Counted from the first letter of the stretch, positions 1-10,087 are shown. The stretch: 64,000 bases of DNA from Methylophaga nitratireducenticrescens (GCF_000260985.4 NC_017857.3:2596845-2660844); one strand, 5' to 3'. The notes: a model not told the origin generated them from the letters alone. Numbers and translations: made by a program.

Positions 1-1
1 T

Positions 2-67
2 AACGATAGCTCACAAATGGGGTTGGTCGTCTCAGATATCAAGAGTGCTTTTCTGAAAAAGCTTTAA
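2..67 (+). CDS. possible C-terminal tail of a gene entering from the left edge
   Basis: One frame is open from the window edge to a TAA at 65-67 and reads as an ordinary protein tail ending in AFLKKL. The fragment is about 21 residues, too short to recognise. It may be the end of a plus-strand gene whose body lies outside the window, or simply a chance open frame. The other two plus frames stop at position 1 or near 52. Confidence 0.25.
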   Translation, partial: NDSSQMGLVVSDIKSAFLKKL

Positions 68-424
68 AATTTGATAAATCAGTTATTTAGATTTAGTAAA
101 GTTCAACTTTTTAAGATTCTATCTGCCTATTGCGGCCCCATGATGGCTACCCAAATCAAATGACTAAAATTAATCTATGATGAAAAGGGTGGAGAGCATG
201 CATAAACCAACGCTGTAGCTCTTGTCAGAGGCCTGTTTATAAAACTGCTGGAGATGAAAGATCAACAGATCTAGGGGCTAAAAACTCGAGAAGGACACAG
301 CTTATCAGATGTGGTTTCTCCCTTGATTTGCGTTTTATCCACATGGTCTATTATTCAGAGCAAAATTGTTTATTTGATGTGGTCTAAGAGTTGAGTTCCG
401 ACAGCTCTTTGCAGTTGGTCATAA
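68..424. other. gene-free stretch with one solo inverted-repeat end
   Basis: About 357 bases lie between the possible gene tail at the left edge and the chemoreceptor stop codon. Open frames here are short and overlap the chemoreceptor on the same strand, so I treat them as noise. The only recognisable item is a solo copy of the end of the short mobile element, described separately. I see no convincing terminator or RNA gene. Confidence 0.5.
254..275 (-). repeat. solo terminal inverted repeat of the short mobile-element family
   Basis: The string ATGAAAGATCAACAGATC followed by TAGG matches the right-hand end of the complete element at 50093-50254, which ends TGAAAGATCAACAGACCC followed by TAGG. 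The sequence to its left does not resemble the element interior, and no partner end is visible in 1-253. It could be a remnant, or one end of something starting outside the window. Confidence 0.5.
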
Positions 425-2437
425 TCAGACTTTGAAACGTTGAACAATATTTTCCATTTCCGATGCCAGTTTTGCCAGCTCATTAGTGGCGAGAGCGATC
501 TGTTCTGCCCCCATAAGATTTTCGGATGATAAATCATGCACATAGGTAACATTTCGATTGATTTCTTCAGATACCAACCCTTGCTCCTCTGCGGCACTGG
601 CAACATGGGTACTCATATCAGAAATCTGGGTCATGGATTCAACGATATTGTGCATGGACTGGGTGGCAGATTCGGTACACTGGGAAACATACTGTGCATT
701 ATCTTTTTCAATTAACATAACATCAGCTGCTTGTTTTGTGTGTTGTTGCAGGTTTTCTATCATGGCTTCAATTTGTTTGGCAGAGTCCTGAGTGCGTGTA
801 GCTAATACGCGGACTTCGTCAGCAACAACAGCAAAGCCACGCCCATGCTCACCCGCTCGAGCGGCTTCGATAGCAGCATTTAATGCCAACAGGTTAGTCT
901 GTTCGGCCACACCTTTTATAACAGTCAATACTGAACCGATTTCTTGACTACTTTGTGTCAGTTCCTGCATCGCAATGACAGCATTACCGACGCCATCAGC
1001 AAGTTTATTAATCGAACGAATGGAGTCATCAATAACTTTCTGGCTGGAAAGGCCGTCATTTGTAGCGTTCTTAACCTCGGCTGCCAGCATCTCGGCATTT
1101 TTTGCGATTTCCTTGACCGTACTTGACATTTCGGTCATCGCCGTGGCGATTTGCTCTGATTGGTTTTGTTGTTCAAGTGAATTTGTTTTAGCTTGACTGG
1201 TAGTTGACGATAATTCTTCAGAAGCAGTAGCTAATAATGAGGCGTTATTACGTAACTGATTGACCATGCCATTCAAGTGTTTGGTCATTTTATTAAGGGC
1301 ATCAACGATTTGGCGAGATTCATCCTGTGTGCTTGATTGGACTTCAATAGTCAGATCACCATTTGCAATCTGATCAGTAGCCAGAACCAAGTTTTGAATG
1401 ACCTCAATGGTCGAGCGATAAAAGCCGATAAACAGGTAAATTGAAATGGATAATGCCGCGATAATGATAAGAATGAGCATTGTGCGTTCCGATTTCAGGC
1501 GATCGATACGCTCCTGTAAAAGTGTATCGAGAACAGGGACCAGAGCATCATATAACTTATAATTGGCTGCAATGGCTTGCGTACCGGACTCGAAGACTTC
1601 TTTGGAGTTGACAGTAAGAAAGTCATTACTCAAAAATTCTTCATTGATTATATTAATAAAATTATTGAAAGCTGCGATTCTATTTTCAAGAAAAGTGTCC
1701 AAAACAGATTCAAGTTCTGGTTTTTCATATGATGCACGATTAAGAGCCTTATCAGCTGATTCAGAATCACTTAGAATATTGCTAAAAAAAGTAATTAACT
1801 GTGTTTTTTCATCTTGGCTAATCTGTCGCTTAGAAGCGAGACCAGAGGCTAAACCGCGCATCTGCCCTAAATTTTCCGTTACTTTAGGAAGCCGATAAAC
1901 CAATGCCTCGATAATAAAAGAAGAATCAAGCTCTGGATCGAGAACCAGTCCAGAATGTTCACTGACAAGCTCGAATAGATTATTTATTTTTGCAATAAGA
2001 AGAGTGTGTTCTTGAAATATATTTCCTGCTGGTGAACTAAAAGAATTTGATTCTATTTGTGTCCAATTGTTTTTAATTTCACTCCAAAGTGTATTAATGT
2101 TCAGCTCAGTGCCCAATTCACTGTTATTTTTTTCAATAGTATTAATTTGAGCTGATATTTGTTCTCGTAAATTGATGATGTCGGATTCTAAATTAATTTG
2201 ACCGCTATGATAGGTATTTATAAGCCCACGATGTTGAGCCAGTTTTTGATATAATGGCCGAACGGTATCTATGTACTTTAATCCTCTTTGTTCTAGTATG
2301 CTCGCGTTAATACCTGAGTTAAGACTGTTTACCAAACTAACAAATGTAATGGTCAGCGGGAATAAAAAAATTGCTGCGATAACTGCCATCTTTTTTGGAT
2401 AGGACAATTTACTCATAAGTGAAACAGCGAAACGCAT
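425..2437 (-). CDS. methyl-accepting chemotaxis protein
   Basis: Membrane chemoreceptor that passes a periplasmic signal to CheA/CheW. A transmembrane helix lies near residues 15-37, a helical periplasmic sensor region of about 280 residues follows, and a second helix sits near 320-343 ([17 protein letters not shown]). A HAMP domain comes next, then the cytoplasmic signalling hairpin with the conserved tip around [19 protein letters not shown] and FAVVADEVR. Length (670) is normal. AAGGATC five bases before the ATG supports the start. The gene lies 14 bases downstream of a GGDEF-EAL gene on the same strand, so the two are probably co-transcribed. The ligand is unknown, since the sensor region matches no domain I can name. 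No CheR/CheB or flagellar genes are nearby. Confidence 0.93.
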   Translation of the reverse strand: MRFAVSLMSKLSYPKKMAVIAAIFLFPLTITFVSLVNSLNSGINASILEQRGLKYIDTVRPLYQKLAQHRGLINTYHSGQINLESDIINLREQISAQINTIEKNNSELGTELNINTLWSEIKNNWTQIESNSFSSPAGNIFQEHTLLIAKINNLFELVSEHSGLVLDPELDSSFIIEALVYRLPKVTENLGQMRGLASGLASKRQISQDEKTQLITFFSNILSDSESADKALNRASYEKPELESVLDTFLENRIAAFNNFINIINEEFLSNDFLTVNSKEVFESGTQAIAANYKLYDALVPVLDTLLQERIDRLKSERTMLILIIIAALSISIYLFIGFYRSTIEVIQNLVLATDQIANGDLTIEVQSSTQDESRQIVDALNKMTKHLNGMVNQLRNNASLLATASEELSSTTSQAKTNSLEQQNQSEQIATAMTEMSSTVKEIAKNAEMLAAEVKNATNDGLSSQKVIDDSIRSINKLADGVGNAVIAMQELTQSSQEIGSVLTVIKGVAEQTNLLALNAAIEAARAGEHGRGFAVVADEVRVLATRTQDSAKQIEAMIENLQQHTKQAADVMLIEKDNAQYVSQCTESATQSMHNIVESMTQISDMSTHVASAAEEQGLVSEEINRNVTYVHDLSSENLMGAEQIALATNELAKLASEMENIVQRFKV

Positions 2438-2451
2438 GATAAGATCCTTTA

Positions 2452-5010
2452 TTATTGAGTATGTATAATTTCGTTGTTTATTAAATAATGGTCAGTAAAC
2501 TCTTTTTTTGGCATTGGTTTGGCGTAATAATACCCTTGTGCAAAGTCACAGCCGAGTTCCACCAGTATCTGCTCCTGATCTTCATTTTCTATTCCTTCAG
2601 CCAGTGCTTTCATGCCAAGACTATGTGCGAGATCGATTGTGGCCAAAACGATAGATTGGTCAGTTTTAGATGTATGAATGTGATCAATAAAGCTTTTATC
2701 AATTTTTAGTTTATCTGCATTGAATCTTCTTAAATAGGCAAGTGATGAATAGCCTGTTCCAAAATCATCAATCGATACAGAAATACCAAATGATTTTAAT
2801 TTAATAATATTCTGCAAGGCCTTGTCAGGATCATTCATAAGGCCAGTTTCAGTTATTTCCAGTTCAATATATTTTGAATCAACCTTAGTGTTTTTAATCC
2901 TGTTTTTCATCCAGCTTGAAAATATGGGGTTTTCCAGCGTTTGTGAAGAAATATTTATAGCAATTCTGCCGCTAAATATTGCAACACTTCTACATTCACT
3001 TAGATAGTCAAGAGTGTGCTCTATAACCCATTTATCAAGTTTAAAGATTAAACCTGAATTTTCAGCAATCTTGATAAACTCTCCTGGAGAAACATTTCCT
3101 AATATATTGTCATGCCATCTAAGCAATACTTCGGCACCAATAAGTGCTTTATCTTTAAGTGAAAACTGTGGTTGAAGGTGTATGTTAAGCCCTTCAGAAG
3201 TAGATAGTGCCAGCTCAAATCGTTGCAGTATCAACAGCTCTCTCTGAATCTGTGATTCCATCTCTTTATTGTAAATGCAGTAGGGAAGATTTTTTATTTT
3301 AGATTGGTACATTGCAATATCTGCCCTACGCAGAATATCCTGAGAAGTTTTTCCATGTTCAGGGAAGTTTGATATGCCTATTGAAGCACCCAATATATAT
3401 TGATAGTCATCAATATATATTGGCATTGATAATGTGCGATGTAGATTATTTACAAGTCTTTTTATCATAAACTCTTCAATAAAAAGACTGATAATTACAA
3501 ATTCATCACCACCGACACGGGCCAATAAAAACTGATTTTTACAGCAATCACTTAATCTTTGGCTGATGGTTTTTAATATGCTATCGCCAACATTATGGCC
3601 TTTACTATCATTAATCTGTTTGAAGTTATTAAGATCAATAAATAAAATACTAAAAGAATTATTGCCCTTGTTTAGCAATGTTTTTAATTCTCTGATAAAC
3701 CTGTGTCGGTTTGGAAGATCTGTCAAAGCATCACTATATGCCATTTTCTCTATATGTTGGTGGGCCTTTTTAAGTTCAGTGATATTATCTTTTACTGCCA
3801 TGTAACCTTCAGTTTCTCCTGATATATTTTTTATCGGAGATATCTTGACGACCTCAGTAATTAGAGTTCCGTCTTTGCATCGGTTAATAAGCTCGCCTGT
3901 CCAGGTAATGCCTTGGCGCAGGTTTTTCCATAAATCTTTATACACTTCTTCAGGGGTTTTGTTTGACTGTAAAATCTTCGGCGTCCTTCCGATAACTTCT
4001 TCCGCTTTATAACCTGTTGTCTGAGTGAATGCTTCGTTAACATAAATAATTTTTGTGCTGAGGTCTGTCATCAAAACAGTACTATTACTTTGATTGACAG
4101 CCAGTAAGAGTTTTGTAGCTTTATTTTCGACCTGCTTATTCTGTGTAAATAAGCTATGTAAACGCCCCCTCATCTGCTCTAAGTGTGTTAATAATATTCC
4201 TATTTCACCCGGTTCATTAATGTTGTTTATGGGGTTGCTCCAGTCGCCATAGCTCATAGTTTCAGCAAACCTGATCACTCTTTTGACAACTGTTCTTATA
4301 TAGTTAATAGTGCTGATCGAAAATAAACTTGCTGCGATAATACATATCAAGATAGCAGTTGATAGCGTTATTAACGTATTTTTATAATTCTTATCAACTT
4401 GTAACAATAATTCTGCAGCTTTATTGTCATTAAGTTCACGTATTCTATACAGTGATTCTACTGTTGCTGTTGCATTTTTTCTAATATTATCCTGAAGTAT
4501 GCCAAACTCATTATCTGTGATATGTGCTTTATCTTGTCGCTGGCTTAATAGTAATATTTTAAGCCATTCCTTTCGACGTTTTTGAAATTCATTTATAAGA
4601 TTTATTTCAACTTCATTTTGGCTTATTTTTAATAGGCTTTCAGTACTTCTTGTGATCTCATTTATATTTCTTTTTATTTTACTTATTATATTCTTATTTT
4701 CCACCAAGTCATAAGGAAGAACTCGCTGTTGACTAGGCTGGTTTAATGATATCGCCAAACTGTAGTTTTCATTTAATAACTGGGATATTTTTGTGATTTT
4801 TATGGCTTTATTATTTTGTATATCAGACTGATCATAAATACTGTTATAAAGGCTGCTTAGTCCGTTCCATGAAATAATTGAAATTGCAGTGATTAAAATA
4901 ATTACGATACAGCTATATAACCATAACCACTTGGCAAAACCCATTCGATACTGCAAAGCTTGACGAAATATAGAGGGTATTAATGGTTTATGCTCATTCC
5001 GGCTTTTCAA
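2452..5010 (-). CDS. membrane PAS-GGDEF-EAL cyclic-di-GMP signalling protein
   Basis: Predicted to make and/or degrade c-di-GMP at the inner membrane. Helices near residues 30-52 and 215-235 enclose a periplasmic helical sensor. A HAMP-like segment follows, then a PAS domain (about 300-420), a GGDEF domain with intact GGDEF ([10 protein letters not shown]), and a C-terminal EAL domain. The EAL signature reads EVLLRW rather than EALLRW, but [15 protein letters not shown] and the C-terminal EGIENEDQ and QGYYYAKP motifs are kept, so phosphodiesterase activity is plausible. The gene is the first of a two-gene minus-strand unit with the chemoreceptor downstream, which suggests coupled control of motility. 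Confidence 0.92.
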   Translation of the reverse strand: MKSRNEHKPLIPSIFRQALQYRMGFAKWLWLYSCIVIILITAISIISWNGLSSLYNSIYDQSDIQNNKAIKITKISQLLNENYSLAISLNQPSQQRVLPYDLVENKNIISKIKRNINEITRSTESLLKISQNEVEINLINEFQKRRKEWLKILLLSQRQDKAHITDNEFGILQDNIRKNATATVESLYRIRELNDNKAAELLLQVDKNYKNTLITLSTAILICIIAASLFSISTINYIRTVVKRVIRFAETMSYGDWSNPINNINEPGEIGILLTHLEQMRGRLHSLFTQNKQVENKATKLLLAVNQSNSTVLMTDLSTKIIYVNEAFTQTTGYKAEEVIGRTPKILQSNKTPEEVYKDLWKNLRQGITWTGELINRCKDGTLITEVVKISPIKNISGETEGYMAVKDNITELKKAHQHIEKMAYSDALTDLPNRHRFIRELKTLLNKGNNSFSILFIDLNNFKQINDSKGHNVGDSILKTISQRLSDCCKNQFLLARVGGDEFVIISLFIEEFMIKRLVNNLHRTLSMPIYIDDYQYILGASIGISNFPEHGKTSQDILRRADIAMYQSKIKNLPYCIYNKEMESQIQRELLILQRFELALSTSEGLNIHLQPQFSLKDKALIGAEVLLRWHDNILGNVSPGEFIKIAENSGLIFKLDKWVIEHTLDYLSECRSVAIFSGRIAINISSQTLENPIFSSWMKNRIKNTKVDSKYIELEITETGLMNDPDKALQNIIKLKSFGISVSIDDFGTGYSSLAYLRRFNADKLKIDKSFIDHIHTSKTDQSIVLATIDLAHSLGMKALAEGIENEDQEQILVELGCDFAQGYYYAKPMPKKEFTDHYLINNEIIHTQ

Positions 5011-5388
5011 TTGATCTTTTCCATTAATAACGTATTCAGGTTGTACAAAGTTTGTTTAGTTTACTTTTTATATACATTTTGGAGCACCCTCCTATCGAAC
5101 TATAGTTACTGTCCGTATGGACTATTCTGGCCAGTCATATTTTTGGAGAACTCAATATCAGAGGGGTGATCGAAATATGCTGCAGTGAGGCTGCAAAAAA
5201 GATTTGGAAGATCTTTCCGAGGTACAACCTTGATTCAGAGAACGTTTTTACGCACGCCCCGTTATATAGCATCAGTTTTAGTTGAAGCGGCATTTTTTTG
5301 GGCTATGATTTACAGGCGTAAATATAGGTCATATTTTCTACCCATAAGAGATGTTACTGTATTGTTTTAAGCTATTTTCAGAGATGGA
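5011..5388. other. gene-free intergenic region between divergent genes
   Basis: About 378 bases separate the minus-strand GGDEF-EAL gene from the plus-strand EEP-family gene, so both promoters should lie here. A 61-codon open frame at 5185-5370 has no ribosome binding site and an unlikely composition, and I reject it. Small hairpins occur around 5178-5195 and 5207-5221. I saw no c-di-GMP riboswitch signature. Confidence 0.5.
5282..5309 (+). promoter_or_regulatory. candidate sigma-70 promoter of the EEP-family gene
   Basis: TTGAAG and TATGAT are separated by 16 bases, with a T-rich spacer. This would start transcription about 70-75 bases before the ATG at 5389. It is inferred from match to consensus only. 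Confidence 0.4.
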
Positions 5389-6141
5389 ATGACCAAACAA
5401 TCACTTAGAATCCTGACGTACAACCTGCATAAGGGCTTTAATACCGGCAATCGCCAGTTCATTCTGCATGAAATACGGGAAGCGCTGCGTGAAGCGGATG
5501 CTGATATTATGCTATTACAGGAAATTCAGGGAGAGCACTCAGGCCATCAACAAAAGCATCAGCATTGGCCTGACTGCCCTCATTGTGATTTTATTGCCGA
5601 AGATATATGGCCACATTTTGCTTATGCCAAAAACGCCGTTTATAGCGTTGGCCATCATGGTAATGCCATTCTCAGCAAATATGCGTTGCAAAGCTGGGAA
5701 AACATCAATGTTTCCCCCTACTCCTGGGCCAGCCGTAGTTTGTTGCATGGTGTTATTCATTTTCCCGATACCCAACAAGAATTACATATTGTCTGCCTGC
5801 ATCTGGGTCTAACAGGAACCGAACGTAAACGCCAGCTACAAACTCTGTGTGAACGAATTGATGAACACGTTCCACATGATGCCCCGCTGGTTGTTGCTGG
5901 TGATTTTAATGATTGGAATGGTCAGGCTGAAAAACATTTCACCCAACGATTAGAATTGAAAGAAGCTTTTCGAACGCTGCATAAAAGACATGCCAGAACC
6001 TGGCCATCTTGGATGCCGATTCTTAAGATGGATCGCATTTATTATCGTGGCCTCGAACCTACATTTTGTGAATGTCCTCCGCATTCTTCATGGAAAATGC
6101 TGTCGGATCATGCCCCCTTAATCGCAGGGTTTGATTTTTAA
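5389..6141 (+). CDS. endonuclease/exonuclease/phosphatase (EEP) family hydrolase
   Basis: Metal-dependent phosphohydrolase of the DNase I/AP-endonuclease/phosphodiesterase fold. The 250-residue protein has the family motifs in order: LTYNLHKG near the N-terminus, a metal-binding Glu in LLQEIQGEH, a central HLGLTGTER, GDFNDWN, and the C-terminal SDHAPLI with the catalytic His. No signal peptide is visible, so it is probably cytoplasmic. The Cys/His run around HWPDCPHCDF is unusual for the fold and might bind a metal, though this is speculative. The substrate (nucleic acid, phospholipid or other phosphodiester) cannot be told from sequence. It stands alone, with its own candidate promoter upstream. 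Confidence 0.88.
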   Translation: MTKQSLRILTYNLHKGFNTGNRQFILHEIREALREADADIMLLQEIQGEHSGHQQKHQHWPDCPHCDFIAEDIWPHFAYAKNAVYSVGHHGNAILSKYALQSWENINVSPYSWASRSLLHGVIHFPDTQQELHIVCLHLGLTGTERKRQLQTLCERIDEHVPHDAPLVVAGDFNDWNGQAEKHFTQRLELKEAFRTLHKRHARTWPSWMPILKMDRIYYRGLEPTFCECPPHSSWKMLSDHAPLIAGFDF

Positions 6142-6246
6142 ATCAGACTCTCATGATTGCCGTTGCCGCAAACAAGTGCTCGGCTAAATCCAGTAATATC
6201 GTTACAATGCCGTTTCTTATTTGTTGTATAACATCAAGGAGTGCCC

Positions 6247-7182
6247 GTGCCTGATATCGTTGTTATGTTTTTCCTGCTTGGCTTGGTCGGAGGCCTGGTG
6301 AAATCTGATCTGGCGATTCCCAAAGCGGCATACGATGTTTTGAGTCTGTTATTAATGCTGACTATCGGCCTCAAAGGAGGCATGGCATTACATGGCAATA
6401 TGGGCTGGAACCTGTTGCCAGAGCTTCTATCTGTCGCTTTTTTGGGCTTTTTAATCCCGCTTATTTTATTCCCATTACTGTTAAAAATTGTTCGATTAAA
6501 CCTGGCTGATAGTGCCAGCTTTGCTGCACATTACGGCTCGGTTAGTGCTGGTACATTTGCTGTGGCACTCGCTTATGCTGAAACCCACCAATTGGTTATC
6601 GGTGGACAGGTAACGCTTTATCTGGTGCTATTGGAATTACCTGCCATTGTTATCGGCTTAATGCTTTACCGGCATTTCAGTGGGGTAAAACAAGCCGCAT
6701 CTGGAGGCATGTTGAGTATCCTGCATGAAGCATTAACCAACCGAGGCGTTATATTACTGGTTGGTGGGGTGTTGATTGGCTGGATGTATGGCCCAAGACA
6801 AGGAGCTGGGGTAACCGATTTGTACACCGGAGCATTTATGGGTGTGCTCGCATTGTTTCTCTTGGAAATGGGTCTGGTCGCCGCTGAAGCACTGAGTAAA
6901 TTATCACGCGATAAAATTCCTGTCGTAATATTTGCTATTGTTGCACCCAGTATATTAGCGTTGGCTGGGTTGTTTGTCGGTAAATTGCTTGGATTGCCAG
7001 ATGGTTCTGTCTTGATTCTGGCAAGCTTAACCGCCAGTGCATCTTATATTGCTGCTCCGGTCGCCGTTCGCTCGGCTATTCCACAAGCCGATATTGGTTT
7101 GGCCATGCTGGCGGCTTTAGGGCTGACCTTTCCATTTAATGTGCTTGTTGGCATTCCGCTTTATCACAGTCTGATTGGTTAA
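6247..7182 (+). CDS. SbtA-like sodium-dependent bicarbonate transporter family permease (DUF897)
   Basis: Polytopic membrane protein of about 10 helices with the family look of SbtA: an N-terminal FLLGLVGGLVKSDLAIP, then LTIGLKGGMALHG, and a C-terminal half repeating the same pattern (LLEMGLVAAEAL, LTASASYIAAPVAVRSA). In cyanobacteria SbtA takes up bicarbonate with sodium, but many heterotrophs carry homologues of unproven substrate. I chose the GTG at 6247 because AAGGAG (6236-6241) lies five bases before it. A GTG at 6241 would overlap that site. No SbtB-like PII regulator is adjacent. A metal exporter follows after about 120 bases. Confidence 0.85.
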   Translation: MPDIVVMFFLLGLVGGLVKSDLAIPKAAYDVLSLLLMLTIGLKGGMALHGNMGWNLLPELLSVAFLGFLIPLILFPLLLKIVRLNLADSASFAAHYGSVSAGTFAVALAYAETHQLVIGGQVTLYLVLLELPAIVIGLMLYRHFSGVKQAASGGMLSILHEALTNRGVILLVGGVLIGWMYGPRQGAGVTDLYTGAFMGVLALFLLEMGLVAAEALSKLSRDKIPVVIFAIVAPSILALAGLFVGKLLGLPDGSVLILASLTASASYIAAPVAVRSAIPQADIGLAMLAALGLTFPFNVLVGIPLYHSLIG

Positions 7183-7300
7183 TCTGCTTGCTCACTACCA
7201 GATACCGTCACTATTTCCAACACAGCATCAAGACACACCGGTTGTCATTTATTATTCAGAAACGACGCACACATACTTTTTCTCATTATCAGGACAATTG

Positions 7301-8221
7301 ATGGCACATAGTCACCCCCATCATCATGGAGCCACTAATTACAATCGAGCATTTGCCATTGGCATCAGCCTGAATATTATATTTGTCATTATTGAGGCAA
7401 GTTACGGCATTCTGTCAGGTTCGATGGCTTTGCTGGCAGATGCAGGGCATAACCTGAGTGATGTTGTCAGTCTGTTACTGGCCTGGGGAGCCAGTATTCT
7501 GGCGAAAAAGGCTGCTACAGAAAAACGCACTTATGGATTTCGCAAAGCGACCGTAATGGCGGCGTTGATCAGTTCTGTCATGTTATTGATTGCCCTTGGT
7601 GGTATCGCCTGGGAATCTATCAACAGGATGCTGAATCCCCAGCCGGTTGAGGGTATGACGGTCATTATCGTGGCCAGCATTGGTGTGGTCATTAATACCA
7701 TCACGGCACTATTGTTTTTTAAAGGGCAAAAACAGGATTTGAATATTCGCGGGGCTTTCCTGCATATGGCTGCCGATGCAGCTGTCTCACTAGGTGTCGT
7801 CGTTGCTGGGCTGTTTATTTTGTTCAAGGGTTGGTTATGGATTGATCCTGTGGTCAGCCTGCTTATTGTTGCTGTTATTCTGGTAGGAACCTGGCGATTA
7901 TTAAATGAATCTCTCAATTATGCGATGGATGCCGTACCGGCCAATATCGATATTAAAAAGATCCAGCATTATTTGTTAAGCTTAGAACAGGTTAGACACT
8001 TTCATGACCTGCATGTCTGGCCTTTGAGCACCAATGAAACAGCGTTGACCGTTCATCTGGTCGTTGATGAGTCCGATCTGAATACTGTCTTACTCTATCA
8101 GTTGCAAAACCATTTGCATGATCATTTTGGGATCGTACATTCCACCATTCAAATCGAGTCAGTGATGGAAGCTGAAAATTGCCTGTTAAACAGCAGTCAT
8201 GAATGCCGTAAAGAGCATTAG
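7301..8221 (+). CDS. cation diffusion facilitator (CzcD/ZitB-type) metal exporter
   Basis: Inner-membrane proton antiporter expected to export zinc or similar divalent metals. The N-terminus is His-rich (HSHPHHH at residues 3-9), six helices follow, and both metal-site signatures are present: DAGHNLSD in helix 2 and HMAADAAVS in helix 5. A cytoplasmic C-terminal domain carries HDLHVWPL and several His residues, as in the zinc-binding domains of this family. The frame is open 42 codons upstream, but ATG at 7301 has AGGA six bases before it and gives the usual length (306). The metal specificity is inferred. Confidence 0.92.
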   Translation: MAHSHPHHHGATNYNRAFAIGISLNIIFVIIEASYGILSGSMALLADAGHNLSDVVSLLLAWGASILAKKAATEKRTYGFRKATVMAALISSVMLLIALGGIAWESINRMLNPQPVEGMTVIIVASIGVVINTITALLFFKGQKQDLNIRGAFLHMAADAAVSLGVVVAGLFILFKGWLWIDPVVSLLIVAVILVGTWRLLNESLNYAMDAVPANIDIKKIQHYLLSLEQVRHFHDLHVWPLSTNETALTVHLVVDESDLNTVLLYQLQNHLHDHFGIVHSTIQIESVMEAENCLLNSSHECRKEH

Positions 8222-8334
8222 CCCATGTCCATCGTTAGCTCACAGTATTAAATCAAGCATAATTGACAGAAGATCGGCCTGATTTAACCTTTCAATTGAA
8301 AACGTTTGGCGAGTTGGATAAGCAGGAGAAACAA

Positions 8335-9143
8335 ATGAGCCAGATATTTTTTGATAATTGGAAACCTTGTTTCGCACTTTGATTATCGGGGTGCTGGCAT
8401 ACGTCAGTCTGGTAATGTTATTGCGGATTTCAGGCAGGCGAATCTTATCCAAAATGAATGCGTTTGATATGGTTGTGACTGTTGCTTTGGGTTCTACGCT
8501 GGCGACTATTTTACTTAATCGAGATGTAGCATTGGCAGAGGGGGCCCTGGCTTTTGCTTTGCTGATCGGCATGCAATATCTGGTGACCTGGTCTAGGGCT
8601 TGTTTATCTTTCATATCCACCACTGCTGGCGGCTATTTTTTCGTCCTACAAGGCGGAAATGGATGCGATGTAGTTGTTCTACATAAGTCATTTCCAGCGC
8701 CGTAGGGCGGAAAAATAGCCCCAGCCCTGCGGGTTGTGACTGAAAAAGCGCCACTCTGCGTTGCTCGTTGCTTATTTAGAATAACTAAAAGGCGCTCCTC
8801 GTGCCTTGATTGACACTTTTTTCAGCTCACAACAGAGGCGGAGATGAAAGATAGTGTCAGAATGCCCTGGGTACGAAAAATTGTCACCGGTGAACCTGCA
8901 TTGCTGGTCTATGAGGGAAAACTGTTACCGTCGGCGTTGAAACGTGCACGAGTCACTGAAGATGAAATTCATTCAGCTTTACGCTCCGCGGGTAGACAAA
9001 CATTCGAACAAATTAAAGCCGTGGTTTTGAAAACCGATGGTTCATTTAGCGTGGTGCAGCAAGAAGACAGCCAAACAACTTCCAGTCTGCAAGGCATCGT
9101 TGTTCCAGGCAACGGCAAACTCGATGGTTCTAACCTGCATTAA
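8335..9143 (+). pseudogene. disrupted DUF421 (YetF-like) membrane protein gene
   Basis: Two lesions break this gene. The native start is probably ATG 8335, preceded by AGGAG, and reads MSQIFFDNW. One base is then missing near 8359, because TGGAAACC should be TGGGAAACC to continue in the frame ETLFRTLIIGVLAYVSLVML. That frame holds the three-helix membrane domain and the conserved ISGRRILSKMNAFD and VALGSTLATILL. At 8594 a short mobile element interrupts the gene after LVTW. The coding frame resumes at 8853 as SVRMPWVRKIVTGEPALLVYEG and ends normally at 9143. Excising the element rejoins the halves as TGG TCT AGT GTC AGA. The product in intact homologues is a membrane protein of unclear function. 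Confidence 0.85.
8596..8852 (-). mobile_element. short inverted-repeat element (MITE-like), copy A, inserted in yetF-like gene
   Basis: About 257 bases, the reverse complement of the copy at 12844-13108. The left end GGGCTTGTTTATCTTTCAT follows a TA. The right end stops at ATGAAAGAT and lacks the last 10-11 bases of the inverted repeat, after which the host gene resumes at AGTGTCAG. It carries no transposase gene. Internal inverted repeats resemble those of copy B: GTCATTTCC paired with a slightly diverged GGAAAT segment, and a GGCTATTTTTTCGTCC arm. The element adds stop codons to the host frame. Confidence 0.85.
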
Positions 9144-9255
9144 CGATGAATACGCTTGTCAGCAATCAATAAAACTCTGCTGGCGAACGTTATTAAACTT
9201 CCTTAAAGCGTCTGGCTTTGTTATGTTGACAAGTTATAATTTTGATTAAGATTGA

Positions 9256-9591
9256 ATGAAAATGCATGGAAAGTTAATCAAATGGAAAGATGACAGAGGT
9301 TTTGGATTCATCCTTTGTGAGCATAATCAACAGCAAGTATTTGTTCATATTTCAGCCTTTCCCTCCAGCAGTCCTCGTCCCAAAGTTGGTGAAGTGCTTG
9401 ATTTTGACATTGAAACCACAGCCGATGGTAAAACCAGAGCCATCAATATTAGCCGTGGAGGAGCAGTAAAAACACAAACTCATACTTCGACGATTAAACT
9501 CAGAAAAACGCCTGGTAAAAAAACAAAAATTCTCAGCGGGATAATAGTGCTGTTGGTGATTGGGTTGATCGTGGCGAGCGTAAATCAATAA
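9256..9591 (+). CDS. cold-shock-domain protein with a C-terminal membrane helix
   Basis: The N-terminal 70 residues form a cold-shock/OB fold with an RNP1-like motif (DRGFGFILCE) and RNP2-like VFVHISAF, expected to bind single-stranded nucleic acid. A basic linker (about 78-92) leads to one hydrophobic helix (about 93-109, ILSGIIVLLVIGLIVASV) at the C-terminus. This resembles CSD-DUF1294 proteins cut short after the first helix, although the 111-residue frame shows no sign of recent breakage. The start ATG at 9256 has only a weak ribosome binding site. It was probably a neighbour of the yetF-like gene before that gene was broken. Confidence 0.8.
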   Translation: MKMHGKLIKWKDDRGFGFILCEHNQQQVFVHISAFPSSSPRPKVGEVLDFDIETTADGKTRAINISRGGAVKTQTHTSTIKLRKTPGKKTKILSGIIVLLVIGLIVASVNQ

Positions 9592-9622
9592 CTCCAATCT
9601 GATCCAACTCCAATTGAATAAT

Positions 9623-10078
9623 TTACTGCTCGTCGTATAGCGCCACATATTCCCCTGAAAACTTACCTGCCAGCAGTTGACCGGAATACAAAACTGCTGC
9701 CACGCGAATACGGGCTTTTCCTTTACGTCGTAACATTTTAAGGAACCTTGCCCAATCATTTTCATCCGCTAGCGCCGCCGTAGCAGTAAAGTCTCCGGTC
9801 ATAGGTTTGAGGTAGGCTATCTCATTTCGCTGAATCACCAGCCGGGAAGCAATCCCCTCCCCCGCCAAACGGGTATGTAATAACGACCAGGCTGACAGAA
9901 TTGCCAATGTTGATGCACTGCCACCAAATACCGTTTCCTGATGGTTAATATTGGGGGCCAGCGGTGCCTGCAGGGTTAATGATTTTGTAGTCATGTTCTG
10001 CACACTTACCTGCATGGCCGCCGACAAAGGAATGTGTTTATGCAGATAACGTTCGAGTTGATGATGTGTCATATCCAT
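9623..10078 (-). CDS. YiiD C-terminal-type hotdog thioesterase
   Basis: A 151-residue protein resembling the thioesterase domain found at the C-terminus of YiiD. It has the hotdog-fold signature around VFGGSASTLAILSAWSLLH (central helix) followed by beta strands (SRLVIQRNEIAYLKPMTGDF). It probably hydrolyses an acyl-CoA or acyl-ACP in the cytoplasm, but the substrate is unknown. Here the thioesterase domain stands alone, without the N-terminal GNAT acetyltransferase found in YiiD. The glutamine amidotransferase gene lies 9 bases upstream on the same strand, so the two are likely co-transcribed. ATG at 10078 and an in-frame ATG two codons later are both possible starts. Confidence 0.82.
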   Translation of the reverse strand: MDMTHHQLERYLHKHIPLSAAMQVSVQNMTTKSLTLQAPLAPNINHQETVFGGSASTLAILSAWSLLHTRLAGEGIASRLVIQRNEIAYLKPMTGDFTATAALADENDWARFLKMLRRKGKARIRVAAVLYSGQLLAGKFSGEYVALYDEQ

Positions 10079-10087
10079 AAGTCACTA

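Noticed and set aside
1563..1898. 111-codon open frame on the plus strand
   Set aside because: It is antisense to the helical sensor region of the chemoreceptor gene and has no ribosome binding site or family similarity that I can see.
5185..5370. 61-codon open frame upstream of the EEP-family gene
   Set aside because: No ribosome binding site, low-complexity content and overlap with the candidate promoter at 5282-5309. It is more likely the promoter region than a gene.
5011..5388. Possible c-di-GMP riboswitch near the GGDEF-EAL and EEP-family genes
   Set aside because: I did not find the conserved GEMM core (GCACGCAAAGGC-like and tetraloop-receptor elements) in either orientation.
7531..7917. 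128-codon open frame on the minus strand
   Set aside because: It is antisense to the CDF exporter gene and without recognisable features.
9223..9239. TTGACA followed three bases later by TATAAT, before the cold-shock-domain gene
   Set aside because: The two hexamers are individually perfect in part but far too close to act as one promoter. TATAAT might serve as a -10 with a different, weak -35.
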